This document shows, piece after piece, positions 1-12,848 of a DNA stretch of 64,000 nt; the stretch's first letter is position 1; each line of letters starts with the position of its first letter. Where the stretch lies: contig NW_004457737.1 of the NCBI RefSeq assembly GCF_000203815.1, forward strand, positions 124,001-188,000, written 5' to 3'. The notes below the pieces were generated by a model, which saw only the letters and a program-made list of their open reading frames with translations, did no database searches and was not told where the DNA came from. A program made the translations under genes and the position numbers. The DNA is from Cavenderia fasciculata. Taxonomy: Eukaryota > Evosea > Eumycetozoa > Acytosteliales > Cavenderiaceae.

Positions 1-972
1 GAGAAAAGAAGGAGATGATGTCGTGATGACAAAGAATCTTTGCATCATTGTACTTATTTTTATCCGTTTCATGTCCTAGATTATTTAATAGATGCTTCTG
101 AGCCCGTTGACCCATTAATTTTTTCGAGCGATCTATACAACAGTTTGGGGCGGGTTGATACCAAGGTTGTCTTCGAAAGTTTTATTTGAAAGTGAGAGCA
201 CTAAACCATGCGAGTGCCCTATAAGACTTTGAAAAAGAGGTGTAACTCTGTTGGGGCATGATCAGCCAATGAAAATTGATCAAAGGCCAAAAACGAAAAT
301 ATCCTCTGGCATGGTGGTTTGAGACTTAACGGTTTGGGGGGAGTTCGCAGCATACAGTGGCCCATTTTCACTCGTTATTTGCTTTTAAATGAAGGGTTTG
401 TATCTGGCCACTCATCTCGACCACATCATTCCAATTATTCTTATTCCTTTCCTTTCGCGAATATAGAGACACACTAAAGCATTGAAAAGATATTATACCA
501 TCTGTCTTTTGTCATTGTTATTAGAAGGGATCCTCCAAAACATTTATTTAAAATAATATTTATTCAATCAAAAAAAAAAAGTTATCTCCTTGTTGCCCTA
601 TCGCGTAGTAGTTTGATCATCACCAACAACCTTTCAACAAAAGTTTCTTAATTAAACATCAATCAACTCACTCACTCTTAAATTTAGCAACATTAGAACA
701 ATCACAAAAACCAGTCTTCTGTTTTATTTTTACAACTTTACAACAATAGTGTACCACTACTTATCTCTCCACCAGATATATCTGTATATTAATAGTAATA
801 TTACTTTCCCTCCATAATATCAACAAACACCATTACTACCACCCAACCAACCATTTTTCATCATTGTAAAATCAACACAACAAATCTTATCATTCATCGC
901 AACCAATAATAATAATAATATAATATATATTTATATTTATATACGTATAATAATAGTAATAATACAATCACA
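1..972. other. Intergenic DNA and 5' region of the Rap-like gene
   Basis: No convincing coding region is visible in either direction. The first 500 bases are less AT-rich than the rest and contain scattered short ORFs only. From about 540 onward the sequence becomes A/T- and CA-rich, which is typical of a dictyostelid promoter and 5' leader before the start codon at 973. A GTGATGA/CTGA pair near 23-101 was weighed as a C/D snoRNA and rejected. Confidence 0.6.
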
Positions 973-1649
973 ATGAATAATATTAAACTAGTAGTATTAG
1001 GTACAGGGTCAGTTGGTAAATCTTCTATCACCATCCGTTTTGTTCACAAGGAATTTGTTGACAAGGTAAATATATCACATGGTCACACCAAAAAAAGAGA
1101 ACATCATATTTGGTTTGATTGATTAATTAATTATTTCTTTTTTTTTTTCTTTTTCTTTTTTATTTAAAGTATGATCCAACAATTGAAGATTTATATAGAA
1201 CACCAATTGAATATAATGGACAAATATGGTGTCTAGAGATTATGGATACCTCTGGTACTGAAATTCTACGTATGAGAGATCTCTATATTCGTAATGGACT
1301 CGGTTTCCTCTTGGTCTATGGTATCAATAGCATGGGTAGTTTCCTAGAGTTGCAACAAATCAAAGAACAAATTGTCCGTGTCAAGGAAATGAAAGCATCC
1401 GACATGCCAATCCTAGTCATTGGAAACAAGGCCGATCTAGAAAGTGACCGTCAAGTATCATCTGACGAGGCTCAACAACTTTGTGCTAAATGGGGTGTCG
1501 AATTTATGGAGGCTTCCGCAAAGACTGGAATGAATATTGATTCCGTCTTTGAGAGTGTAGTCAAACAAGTTCAAGATAAACTATTGGCAAAGAAACCAAA
1601 GAAACAATCTATACTTAAAAAGTTGGATGCCAATTGTATTATTCTTTAA
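973..1649 (+). CDS. Rap/Ras-family small GTPase, prenylated
   Basis: Two exons, 973-1065 and 1170-1649, give 190 residues; the intron is GT..AAG at phase 0. The P-loop reads GTGSVGKS, the effector region YDPTIEDLYR, the G3 motif DTSGTE, G4 GNKAD and G5 EASAK. Thr in the Ras Gln61 position is a hallmark of Rap proteins, but Ser replaces the usual Ala of DTAGTE and Ser replaces Gly13. A lysine-rich tail (KKPKKQSILKK) ends in a CaaX box, CIIL, whose final Leu predicts geranylgeranylation and membrane attachment. Rap-type GTPases usually control adhesion and the cytoskeleton; that role is inferred from family. It could equally be one of the divergent dictyostelid Ras paralogues. A RapGAP gene lies at 27-30 kb in the same window. 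Confidence 0.9.
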
Positions 1650-2636
1650 AGAAAGAATCACACATATATATGTGTCATGTGACAAATTTTAAAAAAGAGG
1701 CAAACAACCAAACAACCAAACAACCAAACAACAACAACAACCCTATTTATTTATATATATATATACATCACCAACCACAAAACAAAACCAACCGTACTAA
1801 TCAAAGAATCAACATCATCATTCACCTAAATTTGAATGATATGAATCATTATGTAGAACCAATAATAATATTTTTCCCCACCCACCCAAACCAACCATAG
1901 GCAACACCAACAATAATTTAATTCACAAACATATTCTAATATCAATAGTAATAATAATATAATATAATAATAATAATATATATGTAAAATATATGTAATG
2001 CTACAATGCAGTAATAATAATAATTATCTATTTATCAAATCAAAATCAAATCTGTTTTTTTTTTTAGAACATTCACACCTCCAAACTAATTTTAATAAAG
2101 TTTAAAACTCCTACATCAAGTAGAAAAGGAGGAAATTTAACAATAATTCTATATCGGGCCTGAAACCTTGACTTGATTAAATTAAATCTTAAACCTTTTT
2201 ATTTTATTTTTATAAAAAATATCTAGACAACTTTATGTTTAGACCCCTAAAACACCAATTATAGGTACTAATTTAATTATAATATTGACATATGAATATA
2301 TTTATTTATTTATATATTATATCCTCCACAAGTATTACCCCAAGAAAACTAGATTTCCATATATCTTTTTTTTATTTTTTTTGAATTTTTTTTGAAAATC
2401 GCAAAGTAGTTCATCAAAAGAGAGCCAAATTTGACAGTTCACAGCATCGGTTTTATCTTGTTGTTGTCGTCGTCGATCTTTGTTATATTACCTATAACGA
2501 TAAGTCCTTTTTCTGTCTATTTTACATATTTATATCTATATATATCTATATATCATATATATCCCTCTCTCTGTCTATCTATCTATCTATCTCAGTGGGT
2601 AGATGACAACCGAAAAGAACATCACAAATAGAACAG
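1650..2636. other. Intergenic region between Rap-like and ELYS-like genes
   Basis: This is AT-rich spacer holding the 3' end of the GTPase transcript (an AATAAA-like signal occurs near 2092) and the promoter of the next gene. Short ORFs at 1634-1900 and 2431-2631 are low-complexity readings of CAA and TATATC repeats and have no recognisable protein. A TCTA microsatellite occurs near 2572-2592. Confidence 0.6.
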
Positions 2637-5600
2637 ATGGATTTTGAACATTACAACACTATTGTAGAGTTACGTCCTCATCCTACAACTCCTTCAACAA
2701 CTACACCAACAAAGTATAACACATCCGACAACAACAACAACAACAACACTCAACAACAACAACAACAATCAGTTGCTGATAAGAAACATTCAAAAATATC
2801 ATCTACAATATCATCAGATGGAAAATGGTGTTGGTACCATCATGAGAACCAACTATTCTTATATGATTCAACTACAGGTCGTCGTCTAACAACTTGGTGT
2901 TTTGTTGAAAGTAACAAAGAGGTATATATATATAGAACATACATACATAGATAGATACATATATACATATGATATTGATTGGCAACCTTATTATTCTTAT
3001 TATTTTGTAGTTAAATATACTTACAGTTACAGAATTAAATATATTTAATAGAATCTATTTACTATGTGCTGTTGGTGTAAGTCATAGTCAAAGTCATTTA
3101 AAGATATTGGATGTTCAACATGCGATGACTATTAGAACCATCACACTCCCATTTGCAGTGTCATTTATTAGACAATTGGTATCGGCTGACCCTATATCAA
3201 GCGATGATTGCATTGGAAGATTTAAATGCCCAGTTGTTATCGGTGCAAAGGGAGGTCAATCTTTGATCGTTGACATTGATTTCAATCCAAGAGACTTGTC
3301 ATTGGCATCGATCAATCGTCAATACTCTATCAAGGCAGTAGATGTAAAGACCTACAATGGTAAAACATTTTGGGAAGGAAACAAATCATCTCTTTATCCA
3401 TGTGTTTTAATTGGTTCTGGTGATGGTGGTGCTGCCAATAATAATAATAACAATCAAAGTCAATCAAATAACAATAACAACAATAATAATAATAATAATA
3501 TTTCCTCATTGCCATCAACTGATAACCATAGATTTGATTATCCATACATTGTAGAGACAGACTATGTATTACACAATCGTCAAGATATAAAGTCTCAAAT
3601 CAAGTATATTAAGCTTTCTGGCTCGGGTATCTATGTTACTGCCATTACCTATATTCCTTCTATTCAAGCATTGGCTATTGGTTACAATATGGGTTGTTTC
3701 CAACTCTTTTCAACTCACAATGGTACTCTTAATCTCGTCTATAGCTCCCCATACAAAGAGTTTGAACATCGTTTCCCAGTTACTCACTTTCTTTTCCAAG
3801 AGTTGGAAGATGATATGGATTCTTCAAGTTCATATCTTTGGGTTGGTAGAGGTAATTTGTATGTATCAACGGATTTAAATATATATTCTTAACGAAAGGG
3901 TGCCAACTAATACCTTCTTATTCTCTTTCATCTAGGATAAGTAATAATTGTCAAGTATCTATAATTTTGTATAAATTAGATTTTATTAAATCATCTACTT
4001 CATCAATGTCGGTCATAAAAAGTATTGATATTTTACAATCTATCGAGAATCAACAATTAAATATTACCTCTTCATTTATTGGTACTATTTTCAAGATGGA
4101 TTACTTTTTTAAACAAAACGAATTGGGTAAATTTAATCAACAACAAAAATGTAACCTAAAAATGATGATGATGGTATTAAAAGATTTCATTTATTATTTT
4201 TTTTTTTAGTTGATAATACACCAAAATCAAAATCTATATTTATTTATCAAACTCAAGATCAACAGGGATATCAACGTTTAGAAGTAAAGATTTTTGATTT
4301 ATCAAGGTTTGAAAAGTTTGGAAAGGAAACTGGTAATCCTTCAAAATGGCTTTACCAAGTTCAATTAAATAATAATATTCAAAATAATGTCATGGTAAAA
4401 TATAAAATTAAGAAAAGTAGAAAATTATATTTATATTTACTAATAACTATTCTATTTGTCGATCTAGAATTGTTGGATTGATAAATATAGTATTTCAAGA
4501 AATATTTATAATCCATTTGAAGATGAAATGGATGCACCATTGTCACTTTCACATCCATCATTTGATTTATATTTATTACAAGAGGATTCAGTTAAAAAAG
4601 TTCATTATCTCAATCCTCAGGAACATGCAGTCGATGCAATGGCCAAAAATGGTACTTTGACATTTAGTAATCCACAACCACTCTTTTCAAAGTTTATCGA
4701 ACACAAGATATTTAGTTTCCCACGATCAGAACCAGCTCTACAAACAAATGATTTCATTTTATTTGCTTTAGATAATAATATGTTTTCTTTAATTATTGAT
4801 TGTATGTAAATGACAAGAGAAGTCCTAATTGACGCTTAGAGTATATAAATATTAATTTTAATTTATTATTTATTAGATATTACAAATAGTACAGTTACAA
4901 TTGATTTTAATGGAAAAGAAAAGATTAATTACTTTTTAACAAATCCAAAGATGGTATTGGATATAACATGGGAATTTTTCGAAAATTTAGAATCAAGTAT
5001 CAATGTTGCCGATATTTTCTCGGTTGGTCAAGGAGAAAAGGCCACGAGAGAAAAGTTACAAGATAGATTGGAAATGGTCTATGTCAAGATGATGGATACT
5101 TTTAGCATTGTCGATAGTCTATGTGAAAGATATAAAACCGAGAATAATACAAACGAAATTACATCGAATCTTGAAAGAATGTACAAAACCATCTTACAAT
5201 CTACTCAACACCTCGAAGTATTAAAGTGGGCATTGACCAATGACCTTCTCACTGCACCAGTACAAGCTCAAATTGATAAGGTTTCGGCATTGGTATCTCT
5301 CAAACGTTCCAATAACAAACAACTCCTTTCAACTTTGGGTCAAGAACAAGAAAACAGTCCATTATTTATTGATATTCTATTCAAAAGAATTTCAAAACAC
5401 GATACCTATCCTCCATCCTCAACCATTGAATTTAAAAAGTTTTTGGATCTTTTCAAATCTTCAAACAAGTTTACTAAATTGGTTCAAATAGTAAGAAACA
5501 AAAAAAAACACAAACTACAATCATGAAAGCAAAATATTTATCTTTCTCTCTCTCTCTATTATAGTTATTTTATTTATTATTAGATTTGGATACAATTGAA

Positions 5601-8600
5601 AGATTACCATCAAATTTATTATCATCACTTCAAAATACTTTTTGTATATCTCCAGATGATATTTCATTTATCCAAGGTATTTGGGGATTAGATTCTGCAA
5701 ACTTGTATGAAGATATTCAATTATCAATGAATGTAAATTATCACACAAAAAAAAAGAGATACGAATTTGACTTTTATTCATTAATGTTATTTTCTTTTTC
5801 TTTTTCTTTTAGGATTCTTATCGTGAATTAAATTCTAGCACAAAATCAAAGAAATATGGATATGAAATATTATCAAGATTCTATGCAAATGGTTCACACA
5901 TGAATGCATTGTTTTTTATGAAATCAATTGGATTTGATCCAAAGGATATCCAACAAGCTACTTTGGCAATGAAGATCCTTCTCTCAAATGATTCTTCGGC
6001 ATCATTAATGGAAGCTATTATTTTTGAAAGAAACTTTAGAAAGAAATTTAATACCTTGGAGTTGGATTCAATTGAAAAGTTATTATATCTTTTATTTGAT
6101 TTTTGTACTAAAAGTAAGTGACAATATAATTATTTAGATTGTGAAGAGATAGTATTGGTTTATTAATATTTCTTTTTATTTTTATTTTTTTTATTAGAAA
6201 AAAAATTAGATAAATTAATGGAGATGCCATTGGATGATATTGAAGATCAATGTTTTGTTCATTATTTGTATGGTATTAATGCATCTAAATTGGTTCCAAT
6301 CTATATGATTCGTAGAGGTAGAATTGTTGAAGGTTGTAATGTTCAAAGAAAATTACAACGCACAGATATTTTACAATCAGCCACCTCTTCATCATCATCG
6401 TCATCTTCCCAATTGTCACCATCGGATCAACTTTATTCAATGTTTATGGATAATTTCTCTTCGTCTATTCCATCGTTGCAAAAGAATGCAATCACTCAAG
6501 AGGTTCCAAAATCTGACAACTTTTACGATTTTGATATTCCAGATGAACCATTGTCGATTCGCGGTGCCAATTCCAATACAAATGAATGCAACGTACCATC
6601 ATTTGGATACCAACCATTCATTAGAGACCATCCAGTACCCAAGCTCTACAATGACAGCGACGATCTAAAGGCTCAAGGTGATGTTGGAAACTTTAAAGGA
6701 TTCACAAAGATTGACAGAGCAGCTCACATTGAACCATTCAATGCAGAGGCATTTGCTCAACAACACGATGATGCTTTCCTCAAGGGTAAAGATATTATTC
6801 TAGACTCTTCGACAATGACCGACGACCATACTATGCATGATGACGATGATAGTGACAATGGTGATGATGATGATGATCAAGACTTTGAATTCTCACAATC
6901 ACAAGAGACTCAAACACCAAAGCCAGTCTTGTTAAAGTCTGCCCTCAAGAATGCACAATCACCTTCGAGTAAACGTAGAGTCCAAATTCAAGAGTCTAAA
7001 AACATCATGTATCCTATCGAATCAAAGGAAGATGTTATTGCCTCAACAGACGAAGATACCGACGATGAAGATGACTACAATGATGACGATGACGAACGAT
7101 TCGATGATGCCGATGAAGACCAAGACGAAAATCTAAATTATTATCAAACTCAACAACATGTTGATCATGATGATGATGATGACGATGAAATGGCAGAAGA
7201 AGATTCATTGTATGGAAAGAATAGTAGCAGTCTTTCCAATATTAAAAGTACCATTAGATCAATGATGAGAGATGTAAATCAACAACACCAAGACGATGAT
7301 GATGAACTTCGTGATTCTCGAATCTATCAAGGTATGGAATTTGAACAAGATATTGGAATGGGTGAAGATGAATTTGAAGAAGTAGAAGAACTTGATGAAG
7401 ATGGAGAGGAAGACAATTACCCATCAACACAGCAATATCTCACCAAGAATAGAAGTAGAATCAGAGAATTGGATGATAACGACCAAGAAGTTGAAGAGGA
7501 GGAAGAAGATGATGAAACTATTCTTGCAGGTATGAAGAAAACTGGTTACATTTATCAATCAGATGAAGAAGATTATGATTTTGGTGAAGATTCACTCGAT
7601 GAATATGACCTCGACGATGGCTACCAAATTAGACAACATGTACCAATGCCAATGGATGGAGGCACTCAAGATGATCCTTTTGAAATTTTGAGCTCTGACG
7701 AAGAGCAAGAAAAGGAACAACCCCCACCCAAGCCAAAGGCATCTAAACACCAAGCCACCTCTAAATACTCTTATGACAACGATCAAGATGAAGACCTCTC
7801 ATCTGATTACTCAACCAGCACTAGTTCAGGATCTCCAAAGCAACCATTCGTCTCTGAACTCCCATCTTCATCTCCTCGTCAAGCCCAACAACAAGATGAT
7901 GAACAAGAACAAGAACAAGAAGAAGAAGAAGAAGAAGAGGAAAAAGAGTTCAACCCATTTGTACAAGAAATAATCGAGACCACCTCTAGCAAGGACAATC
8001 AATCATTTGACGAGTTTATGCAAGAGAATCAAATTTCCTTTGATGACATTGCAACAAAAGATTCTCCCATCTCCTCTCAACCAATCCAAAATATTTTAGA
8101 AACCCAAGCTTCTTCTAGTACTATAGATGAAGAAGAAGAAAAAGAAAAAGAGGAAGTAGAGGAAGTAGAGGATGAAATAATTGAAGAGGATGATGTTGAT
8201 CAAGAAATTAAAGAGGAAATGGAACAAGAAAAACCTTTGGAAGAGATCATCGATGAAGAGATTATTGAAGAGGCAGCTCAAGAAGAAGACATGCAAGAAG
8301 AGGAACAAGATGAAATTGAAGCTGAGGAAGAACAAGAAATTTTAGATCGAATTGCTCAAGAGGAGCAGGAGGAGGAAGAAGAAGTACAAGAAACCAAAGA
8401 AGTAGAAGAACAAGAAGAAGAAGAGGAGGAGAAAAGTGAAGATGATGAAGTTACGAAACCATTGGCGAGAAGAGCAAGTAGAAAAGCTAGAGAACAACTA
8501 AGTACCATTTCTTCTGCAACCAAGAAAAAGAAATCAAAATCAGCAGCAAAACCATCAACTACGGACAAGAACAAAAAAAAGGATAAGAAAAAGAAAAAAC

Positions 8601-8635
8601 TAGTGACAAATAATAATAATAATAATAATAAATAA
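2637..8635 (+). CDS. ELYS (AHCTF1)-like nucleoporin
   Basis: Nine exons join in frame: 2637-2921, 3011-3858, 3936-4126, 4210-4394, 4468-4801, 4877-5490, 5565-5732, 5813-6113 and 6198-8635, giving 1787 residues. The first ~560 residues look like the ELYS beta-propeller; the stretch around 3640-3850 (QALAIGYNMGCFQLF, then PVTHFLFQE and YLWVGRG) matches the conserved propeller signature. An alpha-helical ELYS-type domain follows, ending near YMIRRGRIVEGCNVQRKL. The last exon encodes ~600 residues extremely rich in Asp and Glu, then a lysine-rich tail (KKKKSKSAAKPS). In animals ELYS binds chromatin and seeds nuclear pore assembly through Nup107-160. I see no AT-hook, so chromatin contact, if conserved, may use the basic tail. 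Three of the joins rest on choosing the donor or acceptor that keeps the frame (3859, 4802, 5564). Confidence 0.75.
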
Positions 8636-8917
8636 CAGATAATTAATTATATTAATATATACATATATAATACATATATTGATTTTTCTAAGAGTTTAAT
8701 TGGACAATTAAAAATAGAATTTAAATATCTTGAGATAGTTTTGTCAATTTCATGAAACCCCCATAAACCCATCGTTTTATTTTTGTTCACCCCCCAACTA
8801 CAACTATTTATTTTTGAATAGTAGTTCATTGCTGTCTCTTTCTTATTATTTGTTCGCCCTAGGGTTATCTCTTTTAATTCATTGTTTTATATTATATTGT
8901 AAATTTTTTAGTTTTTT

Positions 8918-10677
8918 ATGGAAGATATAGTTTATGATTGTATAGTTATTGGAGGAGGTGTAGCAGGTTTAAGATGTGCAACATTACTACATCAACAAAA
9001 GAAATCAGTATTGGTTTTAGAAGCAAGAGATGTATGTAGTATTGTAGATTTACATCTTTGACATGTTTATCAATTTATTTACATTTTTTCTCATCATCAT
9101 CAACATTAGAGAATTGGAGGTAGAACCTATGGTATTGAATATAATGATTATATGTGGGATGTTGGAGGACAATGGGTTGGTCCAACACAGGATAGATTGT
9201 ATAGTTTAATTAAAGAATGTGGTCAACATACCTTTCCACAACAACAACAAGGTAAAAAGGTTATTGAAATAGATGGTAAAACATCTGTCTACTCTGGATT
9301 GATACCACCTGTCAGTTTAATTGGCCTTTTAGAACTTCAATTAATCCTTTATAGATTGGAAAGAATGACCTTACAAGTTGATCCTTTAGAGTATGTTTAA
9401 ACTAAATACTTGACCACAAACTATATATTGACTTTTTATTTATTTATTTATTATCTTTTAGACCATGGAAATCTAAAAATGCAGATAAATGGGATTCAAT
9501 AACAGTACAAGATTGGATAGATGAAAATACTTATTGTAGTGTGACAAAGAAATTAATACACGTTGCTTTTATTGCTGTATTTTCATGTGACCCAAAGGAA
9601 ATGTCATTATTGTTTGTACTCAACTATTTTAGAGGAGCTGGAGGAGTAATGAAGACATTGGATGTTCCAAATGGTGCTCAACAAGATAGAATATTTGGTG
9701 GAAGTTATAAATTGTCACAAACAATGGCCAATAATCTGGGATTGGATACTATTGTCAAGCTCAATCATGAGGTGGTTGACATTCAACAATCGAGAAATTC
9801 AATCTTTTCAAACATTCGATGCTCCAATGGACGTAGTTATCACAGCAAGTTGATAGTCATTGCTGCACCACCAATCGTTGTTCAAAGTATCCAATTTACA
9901 CCACCATTACCAACCCCAAGAGTTCATCTTCAACAACGTATGCCAATGGGACAGGTTATCAAATTTATAGTTTTCTATGATAAATGTTTTTGGAGAGACT
10001 TGGGATTTGCTGGTGAAATTCTTACAGACAGAGAGTCTGCATCTGTTCTCTACGATGGTAGCTTTGAAGATGGTAGTAAACCATCGATTGTTGGATTTTT
10101 TGAAGGATCTGCTGCAAGAATATGGGCCGATCGATCAAAGGAAGAAAGAAGAAAGGAGGTTTTGGATATCCTCTTCAAATCATTTAATGATAAAAGAGCA
10201 TTGGCACCTTGCAACTATATCGATATGGATTGGATGTCTGAAAAATATTCGTTGGGTGGTTATGGTGGATATCTTGGTCCAGGGGTACTAACATCCGTTG
10301 GTAATGCTCTTCGTGAACCATATGGAAGAATTCATTTTGCTGGAACAGAAACTGCAACTGAATGGCCTGGTTACATTGAAGGTGCTTTACAATCAGCAGA
10401 AAGAGCTAGTGGAGAGGTTTTAAAACATCTCAAAACAGTTGAATCTGAGTTTGGACAACTCAATAATCCATCATACAGTTCAAAATCTTGTCAAAATGAA
10501 TCTAGTCAACACTTTTCATACAAATATCTCGATACAACCATCACTAGAAATCATTCCAAATCAGGTATTCTCAATAGTACTACTGCCATGTTACTTTTAT
10601 CAACAACAACTTTATTTTTAACAGTTTATCTTTTGGTTAATAGACAAAGTATTTCCATTTTAAAATGGTTTTTATAA
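8918..10677 (+). CDS. Monoamine-oxidase-type flavin amine oxidase, C-terminal membrane anchor
   Basis: Three exons, 8918-9031, 9110-9390 and 9462-10677, give 536 residues. The N-terminal dinucleotide-binding motif is VIGGGVAGL, followed by LEARD and RIGGRTY, then GGQWVGPTQ, all standard for the amine oxidase/MAO family. Near the C-terminus GRIHFAGTETATEWPGYIEG is the FAD-contacting signature. In animal MAOs a Cys in SGGCY carries FAD covalently; the aligned stretch here is SLGGYGGY with Gly at that position, so FAD is probably bound non-covalently. The protein ends with a hydrophobic helix (about residues 507-526) and a short basic tail, like the tail anchor that holds MAO in the mitochondrial outer membrane. 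The substrate cannot be told; a polyamine or amino-acid oxidase is possible. Confidence 0.88.
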
Positions 10678-10721
10678 ATATAAGGATAGGACAAATAAAT
10701 AGTTAACTAGACTCTATCTAT

Positions 10722-12647
10722 CTAGTCTTTTAAACATTTGTTACAAATTGGATTCTTGTGTTTATCATTTCCAAATATGGAACCATGAGGAATGACGACA
10801 GAACAAACTGAGCACTTGAAACAGTGTGGATGGTAGGTAACACCAAGACAAAAGATGGATGCACCTCCAACAATGGCTCCGCTGCAACCTGGACAACGAT
10901 CAACTTTTCCACTAATCAAACAATAAGAGCAACAATAATTGGACATGTTACTTGTAACTCTATCCTTTGAATAGTTTTGATCTTTGATTACACTCTTGCA
11001 CGAACAACATTTGAAACAATCTTTATGATATTTCTCTGAATCTATTTGAACATATTCTAGAAAGAAAAAAGAAAATAATTGTTAGAAGACAAGAGAGTGT
11101 TTATGAAATAGATTGTTTAAAGACATACGTTCACCATTTCCAAATCTTTTATAACAAGTTGAACAGAATCCATTTGCTTTTCTGTTTGCATTATTTCTAT
11201 CATTTAAAATGATTTGACATGGAGAACAGAGATAACCATTTTCATCGGTATGATATGCATTGTAGAGTTCTGTTCGACAGATATAACATGTAAAACAAGA
11301 TGGATGGAATCTATCACCAATTGAATTGATAATCATTTTATCCCAAATCTCTTTTCTACATTTATGACATTGGATAGACTCTAGTTGGAATGATGTTGTT
11401 CCATTATCTTTTACATAACTAACAGTATAGCTTTGCATTCCATCACCACTTCCTCCACTTCCAATTGAATTTCCTTTTGACAATGAATATGGATGAATAT
11501 GTTGTAATGACATTTCTCCAGTGGTCTTTGTAGAGGAAGATGATGATGACGATGACGAGTCCAATGGTTGGAAATTGTTGTGATTTGAAGTTTTAACAGA
11601 CATTACATTTGATCCAACCATTAAACTTGCTGGTGATTTAGTAAGAGTAACTGCTTTTGGTTCTTCAACTATTGAAATATTTACATTGTACTCTTGAGCT
11701 TCACTTTTTTGTTCTTGTTGGCCATGTTGTTGGTTGTGTTGGTGGCTTTGGTGTTGTTGGTGTTGTTTTTGTTGGTGCTGATCATGTACCTTTAAATAAT
11801 CTTGGATATTATTTAAACTATTGGCAGGAGTTTTATTGAAATTACTAGTAGTGTGAGATTTTTGAGAAGTAGCCGACACAGAAGCAACCGATGTCTTTGG
11901 TTGGTTGAGATAATATGGTGATGATATTGTATGTGACATTTCTTCCATTGAATCTAGAATTGATTCCAATGATTTATCAAATTGATTATCTGTACTTATT
12001 GATACAGAGTTTACAATTATTGGAACTTGTTGTTGTTGATAGTGATGATCAATATTAATTTTCTCAAAATCAGTATTTGATTTATTACTATTAATTTTGT
12101 TGGAATCTTGATTATATTCTTGTTGTTGTTTTTGTTGTTCCTTTTGATGATGATGGTGGTGATGATGTGATTGATTTGATAATTCTAGTGATGCTTTGTC
12201 TGGTTCCTCAATGACTGATATTTTAATAGTTGAAGATGGTGTAGGTGACAAGGTCGATGTTGATGTAGATGATGTTGAATAATTATGCTTTGTAAATTGT
12301 TTTTGGTTATTGGAGTTTTCTGATGGATTGGATAAACTTGGATCAGATGGTTTTGTTGTGGTTGTTGATATTGTTGGCTTTTTAACTAGGTTAGAAGAAG
12401 AAGAAGAAGTAGTGGTGGAAGCAGAACTTTTAAAAGAGGATGGTTTTGTTGGTTTATTGAATTTAATTGGTGTAACCGGTCCTCTTGGTTTTTTAAAATC
12501 TAATTCACAATATGGTAATCTATCTATTTCAAAATAGAATTCACCTAATGGAATATTACCTACGAGAAATTAATTAAAATAAAATTAATAATATTAGATC
12601 CATTCTTTAAAAAAGATTAATCAATCAATGCATCTGTCGATATATAA

Positions 12648-12722
<75 letters not shown>

Positions 12723-12848
12723 TATTTTTAAGATAAAAAAAGACATACAATCAAAACAACAAAAACACTTGGGATGATAATGAAATCCAAATACTTTAAT
12801 TGACTCCTCCTCCACTCGAGTTTGACACATTCTGCAAGTAACTAGCAT
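10722..12848 (-). CDS. Four-LIM-domain protein with long Gln/Asn/Ser-rich linker
   Basis: Three exons on the minus strand, 12848-12749, 12559-11129 and 11056-10722, give 621 residues; both joins split a codon after its first base. LIM1 (CRMC...HPKC...CFDC) is split by intron 1, and its second half begins right after the join. A low-complexity segment of about 370 residues rich in Gln, Ser, His and Asn follows. Three LIM domains then follow closely: CHKC...HPSC...CYIC, CSTC...HKDC...CCSC and CPGC...HPHC...CSVC, ending in CNKCLKD. LIM zinc fingers are protein-binding modules common in cytoskeletal and adhesion proteins. The linker repeats a short element ([13 protein letters not shown] and [13 protein letters not shown]) that may be a docking motif. 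The start at 12848 sits only four codons before the first Cys, so an upstream exon cannot be excluded. Confidence 0.85.
12651..12722. repeat. (GATA)n microsatellite in LIM gene intron 1
   Basis: About 18 uninterrupted GATA units lie inside the first intron of the LIM gene. The tract is a simple repeat; translations across it give only YLSIYLSI-type shadows. Confidence 0.97.

Noticed and set aside
23-101. C/D snoRNA-like GTGATGA ... CTGA pair near the window start
   Set aside because: No terminal stem can form next to the boxes and no C'/D' pair is seen; the motifs are short and expected by chance.
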